From Halomonas cupida (GTDB taxonomy: Bacteria; Pseudomonadota; Gammaproteobacteria; Pseudomonadales; Halomonadaceae): 64,000 bases of DNA. Location: assembly GCF_900142755.1 (NCBI RefSeq), contig NZ_FRCA01000008.1, forward strand, positions 164,341 to 228,340. Reading direction: 5' to 3'. This document shows, piece after piece, positions 35,789 to 44,214 of this stretch; position 1 is the first letter of the stretch, and every line of letters begins with the position of its first letter. Position numbers and translations under genes: made by a program. The notes under the pieces were generated by a model. The model saw only the letters and a program-made list of their open reading frames with translations, searched no databases and was not told the origin of the DNA.

Positions 35789-35828
35789 AAAAAAAGTGCA
35801 CAGCCAGTGATTGGCTGTGCACTTTTTT
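35789..35828. terminator. bidirectional rho-independent terminator
   Basis: GTGCACAGCCA/TGGCTGTGCAC (35796-35806 with 35812-35822), 5-nt loop, flanked by seven A on the left and six T on the right, so it works on both strands. It separates the gntR gene (minus strand, ending 35947) from the sox operon promoter region. Confidence 0.93.
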
Positions 35829-35946
35829 ATCGAGTTTTAGTTTTCCATTTCAGATAGATAATGGCCGGGAATTAATTAGTGTGCTGAAGCACTATCGAGA
35901 CTAATGGCGTAGAAGATATCGCTGTTTCCAGTACAGGGTGACCTGG

Positions 35947-36660
35947 TCACCCTTCCCGGGTAGCCTCCAGCTCAAGCTCCGCATCCAACCGCTCCAGCCG
36001 TTTGACATTGGCCTCGATGGCTTCCTTGCGGATCCGCCCGAGCTGCCGGATATCGCGTTGCTTGATGGCCTCCAGTGACTGGTCGAGCTCGTTGGCCACC
36101 GATTCGACCTCACTACGCCAATCCATGCGCGGTACCATTGACAGCCAGATCCGAGATATCTGGAAATACAGCTGCATCAGAATCTCGCGGGCGCGATCAT
36201 TCTCGATGATGCCGGCATGCTCGTGCTGCAGCGCCAGGTGGAGCCTGCCCAGAGTCTCGAGATCCGGCGATTCCATCAACGGCTCACACTGCTGGCGCAG
36301 CGCCCGATAACCCTCCTCGATCTTCCACCACTGCGGAGCAGGTGATAAACGGTCCAGCTGCTCCTCGAGAATCATTCGGATGACGTAGACATCCTTGAGC
36401 GAGGCAAAGTCGAAACTGGTCACCACGGTCTGCATTCCCTGGCGACGCTCGGCCAGGTGTTCGAGCTCCAGTCTCAACAACGAACGTCGAATCGGCGTAC
36501 GGCTGACACCAAACTCGGCGGCCAGCTCGGACTCACTGAGCTTGGCGCCAGGCTGGTAGTGCAGCAGACAGATTCGATCGCGGAGGGTGACATAGATTTC
36601 CTCGGTACGGCGTTGCGCCGCACCAAGCCGTTCCCAACGTTGCCTTGAATCATGCACCAT
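35947..36660 (-). CDS. GntR-family transcriptional regulator, FadR/FCD subfamily
   Basis: 237 residues from the ATG; a GTG three codons earlier is possible. N-terminal winged helix with the GntR signature (LSESELAAEFGVSRTPIRRSL). The C-terminal half is an all-helical FCD ligand domain, which usually binds organic acids via metal. It lies between the sox operon and the orphan TctC gene and is co-directional with both. It could control either; the 20-bp direct repeats upstream of the BCCT gene are a possible target. Confidence 0.9.
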   Translation of the reverse strand: MVHDSRQRWERLGAAQRRTEEIYVTLRDRICLLHYQPGAKLSESELAAEFGVSRTPIRRSLLRLELEHLAERRQGMQTVVTSFDFASLKDVYVIRMILEEQLDRLSPAPQWWKIEEGYRALRQQCEPLMESPDLETLGRLHLALQHEHAGIIENDRAREILMQLYFQISRIWLSMVPRMDWRSEVESVANELDQSLEAIKQRDIRQLGRIRKEAIEANVKRLERLDAELELEATREG

Positions 36661-36790
36661 GCTTGTCACCGGGTTGGACGTCGATCATGGACACGAACAT
36701 AGCATATGCCAGAGCGTGCATGCTTCTCCGACATCCGGTCATGGCACTGAGGCACGCCTGACCCCCGTCGGTCATGGCGTACCAAACCGG

Positions 36791-37777
36791 TTACTGTTCC
36801 AGCAGACCGATTTCCGCCGAAAGCTCACGCATGATACGGACCTGGTCACTGACGAACGCCGTGAACTCGTCGCCACTGAGATGGAACTTCATCAGCCCCG
36901 AGTCGACCATGCGCTGCTGCCACTCTTCACTGACATACAGGGTATCCATCGCGTCAATCCAGTACTGCCGCGCCTCGTCGGAAATATCGCCGGGCATGTA
37001 GAAGCCACGCCAGTTGGCTCCGGTAACGTCGTATCCCTGCTCGCTGGCGGTGGGTATATCTGCGTACTCGCCCTCGAGACGCTCCGGTGCGAGCACTGCC
37101 AGTACCTTGAGGTCACCGGACTCTAGAAAGCCTGCAGCTTCAGTGAGATCACCGGAATAGGCCACCACATGGCCCCCCATGATCTGGGTGATAGAACTGC
37201 CGCCACCGGTGCTGGCCAGCCAGGTGATCTGGTTGAGCGGCTCGACGCCCGCCTCGCGGGCCAGCAGCAGCACCTTGAGATGATCCCAACCACCCACACC
37301 ACTGCCGCCAGTGAAGGTAACGGACTTGGGGTTGTCGACCATCGCATCCATCAGTTGCTGCAGCGAGTCATATTCACTGTCGCTGGATACCGCAATCACC
37401 CCATAGTCACTGCCCAGCGCGCGGATCCAGGTGACATCCTCTTCGCTGCCCGGGTAGCGACCAAGGGCAAGTTGGCTGGCGGTAGCGGTGGACGTCGCCA
37501 CCAGCAGTGAGTTGTCGCCCTGACGTTTGCTCAATACATGGGAGAAGCCAACCGCACCGGAAGCTCCCGGCATGTTGATGGTCTGCACCGAGCGTGGGAC
37601 CAGATCCAGGTCGGAGAGCACTTCACCGACACTGCGACAGGTGAAATCCCAGCCACCACCCGGCGTGCTGGGGGCGATGCACTCCACCTTGTTGCCTGGC
37701 GCATAGGCATGCACCTGCGCTGTCATGGTCAGCCCGGCAACGCAGGCCATCATCAAGGTCAGTCGCGAGTCGTTCAT
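36791..37777 (-). CDS. TctC-family periplasmic substrate-binding protein (orphan)
   Basis: 328 residues from the ATG with GGAG 7 nt upstream; ATGs 2 and 12 codons earlier have poorer signals. Signal peptide to about residue 24 (MTAQVHA-YAPGN). Bug/TctC fold with the variant loop CIAPSTPGGGWDFTCRSVGE, as in tricarboxylate-binding TctC. No tctA or tctB adjoins it, so it must work with membrane subunits elsewhere. It is followed by gntR and preceded by lysR on the same strand. Confidence 0.9.
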   Translation of the reverse strand: MNDSRLTLMMACVAGLTMTAQVHAYAPGNKVECIAPSTPGGGWDFTCRSVGEVLSDLDLVPRSVQTINMPGASGAVGFSHVLSKRQGDNSLLVATSTATASQLALGRYPGSEEDVTWIRALGSDYGVIAVSSDSEYDSLQQLMDAMVDNPKSVTFTGGSGVGGWDHLKVLLLAREAGVEPLNQITWLASTGGGSSITQIMGGHVVAYSGDLTEAAGFLESGDLKVLAVLAPERLEGEYADIPTASEQGYDVTGANWRGFYMPGDISDEARQYWIDAMDTLYVSEEWQQRMVDSGLMKFHLSGDEFTAFVSDQVRIMRELSAEIGLLEQ

Positions 37778-37949
37778 TGTCATTCTCCGCTCTGCATTCT
37801 GTGCACTGACCACGACCTGCGGCAGGCACCCACACCGACAGGCTATCGGCGGCTACCTACAGAGCATCCTGCACTCGAGAGGAATTTGACATTCGACCTT
37901 AATGTTAACCTAAGAGGACAAATATTAACGAAAAGATTACTTATAGCTA

Positions 37950-38849
37950 TCAATCACCACGATACAGCTGTTTACCACGGTCCTTCAGCAAGGTCATCAG
38001 ACTCAGGCAAGCGGGGGAAAGATAACCGTCATGCCGCGTCATAATGCCGAAATGGCGGTGCAGCGTGGTTTCCCGGAAGGACAGCTCAACGAGGGAATCA
38101 CTGAACGGTGGACTATGCAGGTTGCGCCGCGACAGGAAACTCAGGAGATGAGTACTGGCGATCAGGCGTGGCATCAATGCCAGCGAACTGACCTCGATCT
38201 GCGCCCTGGGCGATGGCAAGCCATGATCAGCAAAGGTCTGCTCCAGCCAGCGGCGGGTCGCCATATTGCCACTGGGCAGAATCCACTGATAGTCGTTCAG
38301 TTGCTCCAGTGTCGGGACACTACGCGCCAGCGGATGATCACGACTGGCCACTACCACCACCTCATCCTCGACGATCGGTATGCAGTCAAAATCCTCTCCT
38401 GCCACCACCGGGCTGAGTACGATATCCAGCTCATCACGCAACAGCCCCTCGCGCAGCACATCGCTCATGCCTACTGTCAATGACAGCGTGACCCCTGGCG
38501 CCTGCTCGAGCAGCTCACTGAGCGCGTTGGGTAGCAGAAACTCGGTCAGGGTCGCCGCCACGCCCAGGCGAATGTGCCCCTGCACGCCCTCCGCATACTC
38601 GCCGATCTCGCGTTTTGCCTCGTCGATGTGCTGCAGAATCAGCTTACAGCGCCGGGCCATGACTTCGCCGATCGGTGTCAGTACCACCTGGCGTCCCTTG
38701 CGCTCGAACAGGCGGGCATGCAGCTGCTCCTCCAGCCGCCCGATACATTTGGTCAATGCCGGCTGGGAAATATGTAGACGCTCGGCGGCCCGGCGCATGC
38801 TGGAGTACCTGACGATGGCCGAGAAGTAGCGTAGATCACGCTCGTTCAT
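37950..38849 (-). CDS. LysR-type transcriptional regulator
   Basis: 299 residues. N-terminal winged HTH (MRRAAERLHISQPALTKCIG) and a full type-2 periplasmic-binding-like effector domain. It is divergent from the 2-hydroxyacid dehydrogenase-aldolase pair and upstream of the orphan tctC on the same strand. A 6-bp-arm palindrome of LysR type lies 25 bp before its start. It probably controls the dehydrogenase-aldolase operon and perhaps the tctC gene (inference from arrangement). Confidence 0.92.
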   Translation of the reverse strand: MNERDLRYFSAIVRYSSMRRAAERLHISQPALTKCIGRLEEQLHARLFERKGRQVVLTPIGEVMARRCKLILQHIDEAKREIGEYAEGVQGHIRLGVAATLTEFLLPNALSELLEQAPGVTLSLTVGMSDVLREGLLRDELDIVLSPVVAGEDFDCIPIVEDEVVVVASRDHPLARSVPTLEQLNDYQWILPSGNMATRRWLEQTFADHGLPSPRAQIEVSSLALMPRLIASTHLLSFLSRRNLHSPPFSDSLVELSFRETTLHRHFGIMTRHDGYLSPACLSLMTLLKDRGKQLYRGD

Positions 38850-38874
38850 TGATTACCTTTATTCATCACTTTTA

Positions 38875-38893
38875 TTTATCAAACATGGATAAA
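38875..38893. promoter_or_regulatory. LysR-type operator candidate
   Basis: TTTATC-N7-GATAAA palindrome containing T-N11-A spacing, in the AT-rich 160-bp region between the divergent lysR and dehydrogenase genes. Confidence 0.55.
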
Positions 38894-39009
38894 AAGAAAA
38901 TAGTATTACCGCACAGCGCACGTCAATAATGGCGTCATCCACGCCGCCTGTCCGCCGATTCAGGACGCTGACAGCGCAGCTTACCCAGCACCTGCCTGTC
39001 GAGGCCGCC

Positions 39010-40038
39010 ATGCCCTATACCGTACTCGTCACCGCTCCAGGCCTGGCTCCAGCCGGACTCGACCTTCTGCATCAGCGTCAGTGTGAAGTGCTGTTCCTCA
39101 AAGACATCAGCGACACTGCGAGCCTGGCGCGCATGCTGGAGTGTCACCCGGTGGACGCGGTCATCTCCAGAACCATGACACTCAACGCCGCTATGATCGC
39201 CAGTTGCCCCACTCTCAAGGTGATCTCCAAGCACGGCGTAGGCATCAGCAACATTGATCTCGCGGCGGCGGCGCGGCATCAGGTGGCGGTGTTTTCCACG
39301 CCCGGCGCCAACAGTCAGGCGGTTGCCGAGTTCAGCCTCGGGCTGATGCTGGCCTGCGCTCGACACCTGGCGCGCTTCGATCGCCATGTGCGTGCCGGTC
39401 GCTGGCAGCGTGACGGGGATGGCATGGAGCTCAGCGGACGCACCCTGGGGCTGGTCGGACTGGGGCAGATTGCCCGCCGTGTTGCCCGCGTCGCCGCGGC
39501 GCTGGGTATGCGCGTGCTCGCTGTGGACCCCATGGTAACGTCAGAGCAGGCTTCCGCCTTCGGCGTCAGCCTGCAACCCGACCTGGATACTCTGCTGCCG
39601 CAATGCGATCTGCTCAGCCTGCACTGCCCGGCCCAGCTCGGTGCCCCGCCCTTGCTGGATGCCCGACGTCTGGCGCAACTGCCGCCGGGCGCTGTGATCA
39701 TCAATACCGCCCGCGGCGAGCTGATCGACGAACAGGCGCTGGCTGAAGCGCTGCGCAACGGCCACATTGCCGCCGCTGGCCTCGATACCTTCGCCAGTGA
39801 ACCCCTTGCCGAGTCCAGTCCACTGCGACAACTCGACAACGTCTTGCTCACTCCCCACGTCGCGGGTTCCACCCCCGAGGCACTGGCCCAGATGGCCAGA
39901 GGCGCCGTCGACAATGCCTTGACCTGGCTGGACTCCCTTGATGGCCAGCACCCGGTCAGCCCCGAACGCCTGGCGGCACTCAGCCGTTGCCGCTGCGACT
40001 TGCCCGCTACCGACTCCAGTGAGGTTACCTCTCGATGA
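39010..40038 (+). CDS. D-isomer-specific 2-hydroxyacid dehydrogenase
   Basis: 342 residues from the ATG with GAGG 5 nt upstream; the longer frame has 27 extra residues. NAD-binding motif LVGLGQIARRVARVAAALGM, catalytic Arg in NTARGELID, Glu in DTFASEPL and His in LTPHVAGST. It belongs to the phosphoglycerate dehydrogenase/glyoxylate-hydroxypyruvate reductase group and interconverts a 2-hydroxyacid and a 2-oxoacid. It overlaps the next gene by ATGA. The pair suggests oxidation of a hydroxyacid followed by aldol cleavage or decarboxylation. Confidence 0.93.
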   Translation: MPYTVLVTAPGLAPAGLDLLHQRQCEVLFLKDISDTASLARMLECHPVDAVISRTMTLNAAMIASCPTLKVISKHGVGISNIDLAAAARHQVAVFSTPGANSQAVAEFSLGLMLACARHLARFDRHVRAGRWQRDGDGMELSGRTLGLVGLGQIARRVARVAAALGMRVLAVDPMVTSEQASAFGVSLQPDLDTLLPQCDLLSLHCPAQLGAPPLLDARRLAQLPPGAVIINTARGELIDEQALAEALRNGHIAAAGLDTFASEPLAESSPLRQLDNVLLTPHVAGSTPEALAQMARGAVDNALTWLDSLDGQHPVSPERLAALSRCRCDLPATDSSEVTSR

Positions 40039-40724
40039 AGACCCGCTCATGGCCACCAGGCTTTGCCGTCCGGCCACGCCCCGAATCACTGCCGCAAGCC
40101 CTGGTGCAGCAGTTCCGCACGGTGCCCAGCGCACATGCCGCTGACTGCATGGGCAGACTGAGCGGCGCCATCGGGCTGAAGGCCTATCACGGCGATCCGA
40201 CGCTGACCCTATGTGGAATGGCCATTACCGTACGCGTCCGACCAGGCGATAACCTGTTGATCCACAAGGCCATGCTGATGGCTCAACCCGGTGATGTCAT
40301 CGTCATCGATGGGGCGGGAGACCTCACCCAGGCCCTGGTAGGAGGCTTGATGCGCACCACCGCCATGGCGCGCCAGTTGGGAGGCTTCGTGATCAATGGT
40401 GTCATTCGTGATCTCAACGAATGGGCCGAAGGTGGAACCGCCATCTACGCGCTGGGCCATACCCCACGAGGCCCCAGCAAGACCGGGCCGGGTGAGGTCA
40501 ATGTGCCGATCTGCTGCGCGGGCATGTCGGTCCAGCCCGGTGACCTGATTCTCGGCGATGCCGATGGTGTGGTCAGTATCCCCCGTCAGCGGCTGTCCTC
40601 GCTGCTGGACGAGACTCACCAGCATGCCGCCCGCGAGGAGCGCATCCGTCAGGTCAACGCGGCCAGGGGAGGTGACGAGGAGCGGATCGATGATCTGCTG
40701 CGCGCGCTCGGCTGCCCGGTGTAG
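40035..40724 (+). CDS. RraA/4-hydroxy-4-methyl-2-oxoglutarate aldolase family protein
   Basis: 229 residues of the RraA/HMG-aldolase fold. Key landmarks are DNLLIHKAM, VIVIDGAGDL and NGVIRDLNE, where the Arg-Asp pair coordinates the divalent metal and substrate in class II HMG/CHA aldolases. It is longer than RraA proper (161), so an aldolase/oxaloacetate decarboxylase role is more likely than RNase E inhibition. Start overlaps the dehydrogenase stop, so the two proteins act in one pathway. Substrate unknown. Confidence 0.88.
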   Translation: MKTRSWPPGFAVRPRPESLPQALVQQFRTVPSAHAADCMGRLSGAIGLKAYHGDPTLTLCGMAITVRVRPGDNLLIHKAMLMAQPGDVIVIDGAGDLTQALVGGLMRTTAMARQLGGFVINGVIRDLNEWAEGGTAIYALGHTPRGPSKTGPGEVNVPICCAGMSVQPGDLILGDADGVVSIPRQRLSSLLDETHQHAAREERIRQVNAARGGDEERIDDLLRALGCPV

Positions 40725-40765
40725 ACACAAGGCACTGATGTTGATTACCAGGTTGACTACCGGGG

Positions 40766-41686
40766 TTACTTCAACCTACCCCGACGCCTCCCGATCCAGC
40801 CGCTGCCGATCAACATCCCCAGCGTAATCAGTACTGCTGCCCCCGCCAGCCAGATCGATGGCGAGGCATAGCCCGCAGCGATCAACACCAGCGTCGACAG
40901 CAGTGGTGTGAAGTAGGACAGCAGTCCCAGCAGGCGCAGGTCACCCTGCTTCACGCCAATGTCCCAGGTAAAGAAGGCACTGCCCACTGGTCCAAGGCCG
41001 AGACCGATGACTCCCAGCCAGCCTATACCCTCGGGCCAGTGGGTCTGTTCGACCAGCAGGTGGCATATCGCAGCCAGAACAGCGGTCACCAGACAGAAGC
41101 CACCAACGGCGGCGGTAGGAACGCCGCTGTTGGCCCGCGACAGCACGGAATAGCCGCTCCACAGAAAGGCACAGGCGAAGGCCGCGGCATAACCCACCAG
41201 GCTGCCGCCGGCATCGACATCCCCACCGATCAACATCGCGGCGCCACCCAGTCCGAGCAGGCTGCCGATAACGTGAATGGCGCGCAGGCGCTCTCCCGGC
41301 AACAGTGCCACGAACAGTACAATCAATAGCGGCCACAGATAGCTGATCAAGCCGGCATTGGCCGGTGGTGCATTCTGCTGGGCCACGAAATAGAGGGCGT
41401 GGTAGCCGAACAGCCCGATCACCCCCAATGCCCAGACCGGGAAAGGCTGCCGCATCGCGGCGAAGGGAGACTCTCCCTTGCAGATCAGCCAGATAACGAA
41501 ACAGACGAACGCAATGGCAAAGGCCATGGCGGTCAGTTGAAAGGGCGGCACCGGGCCACTCACTTGTGTCAATACCGCGAGCAGCGCCCAGTTGGCGACG
41601 GTCGTCGCGCCGATCAGAGTGGCTCTGGTACGCTGCCGTTCAGCAGGTATGCGGGGTGACGGTCTGGAACGGGAAGTCGAGGACAT
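40766..41686 (-). CDS. DMT-superfamily (EamA) transporter
   Basis: 306 residues with ten hydrophobic helices in two EamA repeats. Family landmarks are FGYHALYFVAQQNAPPANAGLI and SVLSRANSGVPTAAVG (short excerpts). It resembles YddG-type exporters of amino acids or aromatic compounds. It is preceded on the same strand by an AraC-family gene 62 nt upstream, a common regulator-exporter pairing. Direction and substrate are inferred only from family. Confidence 0.85.
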   Translation of the reverse strand: MSSTSRSRPSPRIPAERQRTRATLIGATTVANWALLAVLTQVSGPVPPFQLTAMAFAIAFVCFVIWLICKGESPFAAMRQPFPVWALGVIGLFGYHALYFVAQQNAPPANAGLISYLWPLLIVLFVALLPGERLRAIHVIGSLLGLGGAAMLIGGDVDAGGSLVGYAAAFACAFLWSGYSVLSRANSGVPTAAVGGFCLVTAVLAAICHLLVEQTHWPEGIGWLGVIGLGLGPVGSAFFTWDIGVKQGDLRLLGLLSYFTPLLSTLVLIAAGYASPSIWLAGAAVLITLGMLIGSGWIGRRRGRLK

Positions 41687-41748
41687 GCGGAAGACGATTC
41701 CTTCGGTTCAATCGTTCCAGTCTGAAGCAAACTCCACACCCAGACTTG

Positions 41749-42525
41749 TCAATTCCTGACCTGTTGCCGACGCCACTCCCGCGGCGAGCAGCCCTGCTCC
41801 TGTCGAAAGGCACGGGAGAAATGCGCGGCGTCATGAAAACCACAGTGCAGTGCAATCTCGGTTAGAGCCGCCGAGGAAGATTCCAGCATCAGGCGACGCG
41901 CTTCGCTCAGTCGCTCTCTCTTGAGCCACTGATGTGGTGAAAGCCCCGTCAAGGCCCGAAACTGTCTGGCGAAAGCTGCCTCGGAAAGATGGCAGAGCCC
42001 CGCCATTTCGGCGACCTGCCAACGCCTGCCGGGCTCGCGTCGTAGAGAAGGCAACAAACGAAGCAGGCTCAGCCTTGGCCTCGACAATCTGGCCGCCGAA
42101 TGCTCTCCGAGATAACGAGTCACCTGCTCCAGCCAGTCGACAGCGATGTTCGGATGCTGGTGCAGCTTCGACGCCTGTCGGCACAGCACCTCGGGAAGCT
42201 GCCAGCCACCACTCCGGGATGCATCACACGATGTATCGAACAAGGCCGCCAGATCCAGCGCCTCACACCAGTCGACCGGCAGGTCGAGGACCAGGATACG
42301 ATTGTCCGCAGGCGCCAGATAGTGATGCCAGCTACCACTGGCCACCGGCGCCACGATGCCCTCACTGACCCTCACCGGGCGCCCGCCGACTTCCAGCTCC
42401 ACCATTCCGACCTGACCAAGCAGCAGCTGAAAACTGTGCCGATCCGACAGAGGGCGATCAGGGTAATCACGTACTTCAATCACTGGGGCTGAGCTACAAG
42501 TCATCGTGCCATCACCTGAAATCAT
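41749..42525 (-). CDS. AraC-family transcriptional regulator
   Basis: 258 residues from the ATG with GAGGAG 5 nt upstream. N-terminal cupin-like domain (about 15-130), then two HTH motifs of the AraC C-terminus (MAGLCHLSEAAFARQFRALTG and IALHCGFHDAAHFSRAFRQE, in part). Likely activates the adjacent DMT exporter gene, which starts 62 nt downstream in the same direction. Confidence 0.9.
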   Translation of the reverse strand: MISGDGTMTCSSAPVIEVRDYPDRPLSDRHSFQLLLGQVGMVELEVGGRPVRVSEGIVAPVASGSWHHYLAPADNRILVLDLPVDWCEALDLAALFDTSCDASRSGGWQLPEVLCRQASKLHQHPNIAVDWLEQVTRYLGEHSAARLSRPRLSLLRLLPSLRREPGRRWQVAEMAGLCHLSEAAFARQFRALTGLSPHQWLKRERLSEARRLMLESSSAALTEIALHCGFHDAAHFSRAFRQEQGCSPREWRRQQVRN

Positions 42526-42612
42526 TCCCACTCCTCGAATCCATGCACATTCGAGAGTATGGTGTCACCCACAGCAAACAAAAGCCGTTGACAGACGCAA
42601 GAAACTCTCATT

Positions 42613-42702
42613 TATTGACCCGACAAGCATCTGTGTTGGGTTGGTTGCGGCACAGAAAAGTACCGCCGTCGGCCACAAGACCGACGAGAGCCCGCGCCAC
42701 AT
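42613..42702 (-). mobile_element. MITE-like repeat, copy E (decayed)
   Basis: Starts TATTGACCCG and retains the GTCGGCC-type stem (GTCGGCCACAAGACCGAC), but most other stems carry several mismatches and the other terminus is not found. An old copy in the gap between the AraC gene and the 39-residue gene. Confidence 0.6.
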
Positions 42703-42776
42703 CAATCGATATGGGCACCCGTCGTACATCGACATCGTCGCCCAGCAGCACTCTCCCATTCTGCAGGAGGCCCAGC

Positions 42777-42896
42777 ATGACCAACAACAGCAAGAGCGTC
42801 ATCAAGCGCGTATACGTTCCCACCCATGTCAGGCAGCTACCCAATGGTGATCGAGTCACCGTCCCCGGCCATTACCGCACACCTTCGCCGGATTGA
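42777..42896 (+). CDS. 39-residue small protein
   Basis: AGGAGG lies 7 nt upstream of the ATG, one of the strongest Shine-Dalgarno sequences in the window. The product is basic and hydrophilic: MTNNSKSVIKRVYVPTHVRQ followed by LPNGDRVTVPGHYRTPSPD. The two similar VPxHxR segments (YVPTHVR and VPGHYR) are about 13 residues apart. No family is recognised, and no signal peptide or membrane segment is seen. It faces the convergent lysR gene, whose stop is 31 nt away. Confidence 0.6.
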   Translation: MTNNSKSVIKRVYVPTHVRQLPNGDRVTVPGHYRTPSPD

Positions 42897-42926
42897 CAGA
42901 GCCTCCGTACTTGCCTGGCACCGCGG

Positions 42927-43835
42927 TTATCCCGACAGTTGTGGTGCCAGTAACTCCCCCAGCCACTCGATGAAGGCATCGATCCGCGATGTCCGGTGGC
43001 GCCGATGCGGGTAGACAACTGATACAGGCATGGGAGGCGCACGCCATTCATGCAGCACTTCAATCAGAGTGCTCTGTTCCAGCAGGTCTTCAACATCGAA
43101 GCGCGGCACCTGGATGATTCCCAATCCGGCCTCACAGCAGGCGATATAGCTCTCGGCATTGTTCACCTGAACACGGCTGGGTAGGCTTATCTGCCGGGGT
43201 TCGTCATTCTCGATCAAATCGAAAATCTGATCACGTCCATTGGACGATGAGCCATACCCCACCAGTTGGTGATGCCCATTGCACAGTACCGCCAGATCCG
43301 GCAGGCCACCGACCCGTTCGAGATAGCCGGGACTAGCACAGTTGACCATAACGGCCTCCCCCAGCCGTCTGACTACCAGGCTGGAATCACTGAGTGTGCC
43401 GAAGCGCAGTGCACAATCAATCCCTTCCGCCACCAGATCCACATGTCGATCCGAGCTCCCCAACACCACATCCAGCCGCGGATGCCGGTGCAGCAACTGC
43501 GGTAGCGCCGGTGCCAACATACGCCGCGCCACACGACTTGGCACGTCAATCGATAGGCGGCCAGCAATGGCATCGTGACGCTCACGAAACATCACCTCGA
43601 GGTTTTCACAATCCATGATGAGTGCCTGGGCACGCGGCAACAGCAACAGCCCGTCCGGTGTCAGTTGCACACGTCGGGTGGTGCGATGAAACAACCGCAC
43701 TCCCAGCACCGATTCCAGCTGCTGTATCGCCAGGGAGACCGTGGCTCGCGGGCACTCCAACACATCGGCGGCGCGGGTAAAACTCCCCATTTCCGCCACC
43801 TGAATAAAGGCGCGCAATTGATCCGTTCGATCCAT
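42927..43835 (-). CDS. LysR-type transcriptional regulator
   Basis: 302 residues from the ATG of MDRTDQLRAF; a frame extending 39 residues further is dismissed because it lies in the preceding gene. HTH is FTRAADVLECPRATVSLAIQ, and the effector domain is complete. The protein is of the group beginning MDRxxxLxxFxxVAexGSF. Its start lies 4 nt after the stop of a small membrane-protein gene, so it is translationally coupled to it. Confidence 0.92.
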   Translation of the reverse strand: MDRTDQLRAFIQVAEMGSFTRAADVLECPRATVSLAIQQLESVLGVRLFHRTTRRVQLTPDGLLLLPRAQALIMDCENLEVMFRERHDAIAGRLSIDVPSRVARRMLAPALPQLLHRHPRLDVVLGSSDRHVDLVAEGIDCALRFGTLSDSSLVVRRLGEAVMVNCASPGYLERVGGLPDLAVLCNGHHQLVGYGSSSNGRDQIFDLIENDEPRQISLPSRVQVNNAESYIACCEAGLGIIQVPRFDVEDLLEQSTLIEVLHEWRAPPMPVSVVYPHRRHRTSRIDAFIEWLGELLAPQLSG

Positions 43836-43839
43836 GACC

Positions 43840-44085
43840 TCAGCTCGTCCGGCCTGCCACCTTCCACCACCCGAATCCCACCGGGATAGCAAACAGGAAG
43901 GCATGCACCAGTAGTTCTTCTCCCAGTGCGTATCCATGAGACAGGCCGACACTCAGGTTCCAGGCGCAAACCAGCAGCCACACCAGCGAGAACCCCCACA
44001 TGGCGGCATACCGTCCCCCCGGCGCCAGATAACGCATCAGCCTCACCACCAGCAGGCCAATGACAATGATCAGCAGGCTTCGCAT
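43840..44085 (-). CDS. small membrane protein, 81 residues
   Basis: Starts 8 nt after GGGAGGG. Three hydrophobic stretches (about 3-15, 28-45 and 58-73; the first is short) with a basic-residue linker RLMRYLAPGGRY, so the protein probably spans the membrane two or three times. No family is recognised. The stop precedes the lysR start by 4 nt, linking its expression to the regulator. Confidence 0.7.
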   Translation of the reverse strand: MRSLLIIVIGLLVVRLMRYLAPGGRYAAMWGFSLVWLLVCAWNLSVGLSHGYALGEELLVHAFLFAIPVGFGWWKVAGRTS

Positions 44086-44214
44086 CGGTATTCCCTCCCC
44101 TTGTCAGCCAGCATCAGCATAGCCAGCAAGCCATCGCCACGCCTGGCACCATGAATCGCAAGACCCGGCGGGTGCCAGGCCTCACAGAAAAGACTTCCGG
44201 TCAGACCGGGGTCG

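Larger units (their letters stand above)
35479..35946. other. intergenic region upstream of the BCCT-sox operon
   Basis: 468 bp holding a 20-bp tandem direct repeat (35552-35591) and a strong bidirectional terminator (35789-35828). The rest shows no credible gene. Promoter of the sox operon should lie near the direct repeat. Confidence 0.6.
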
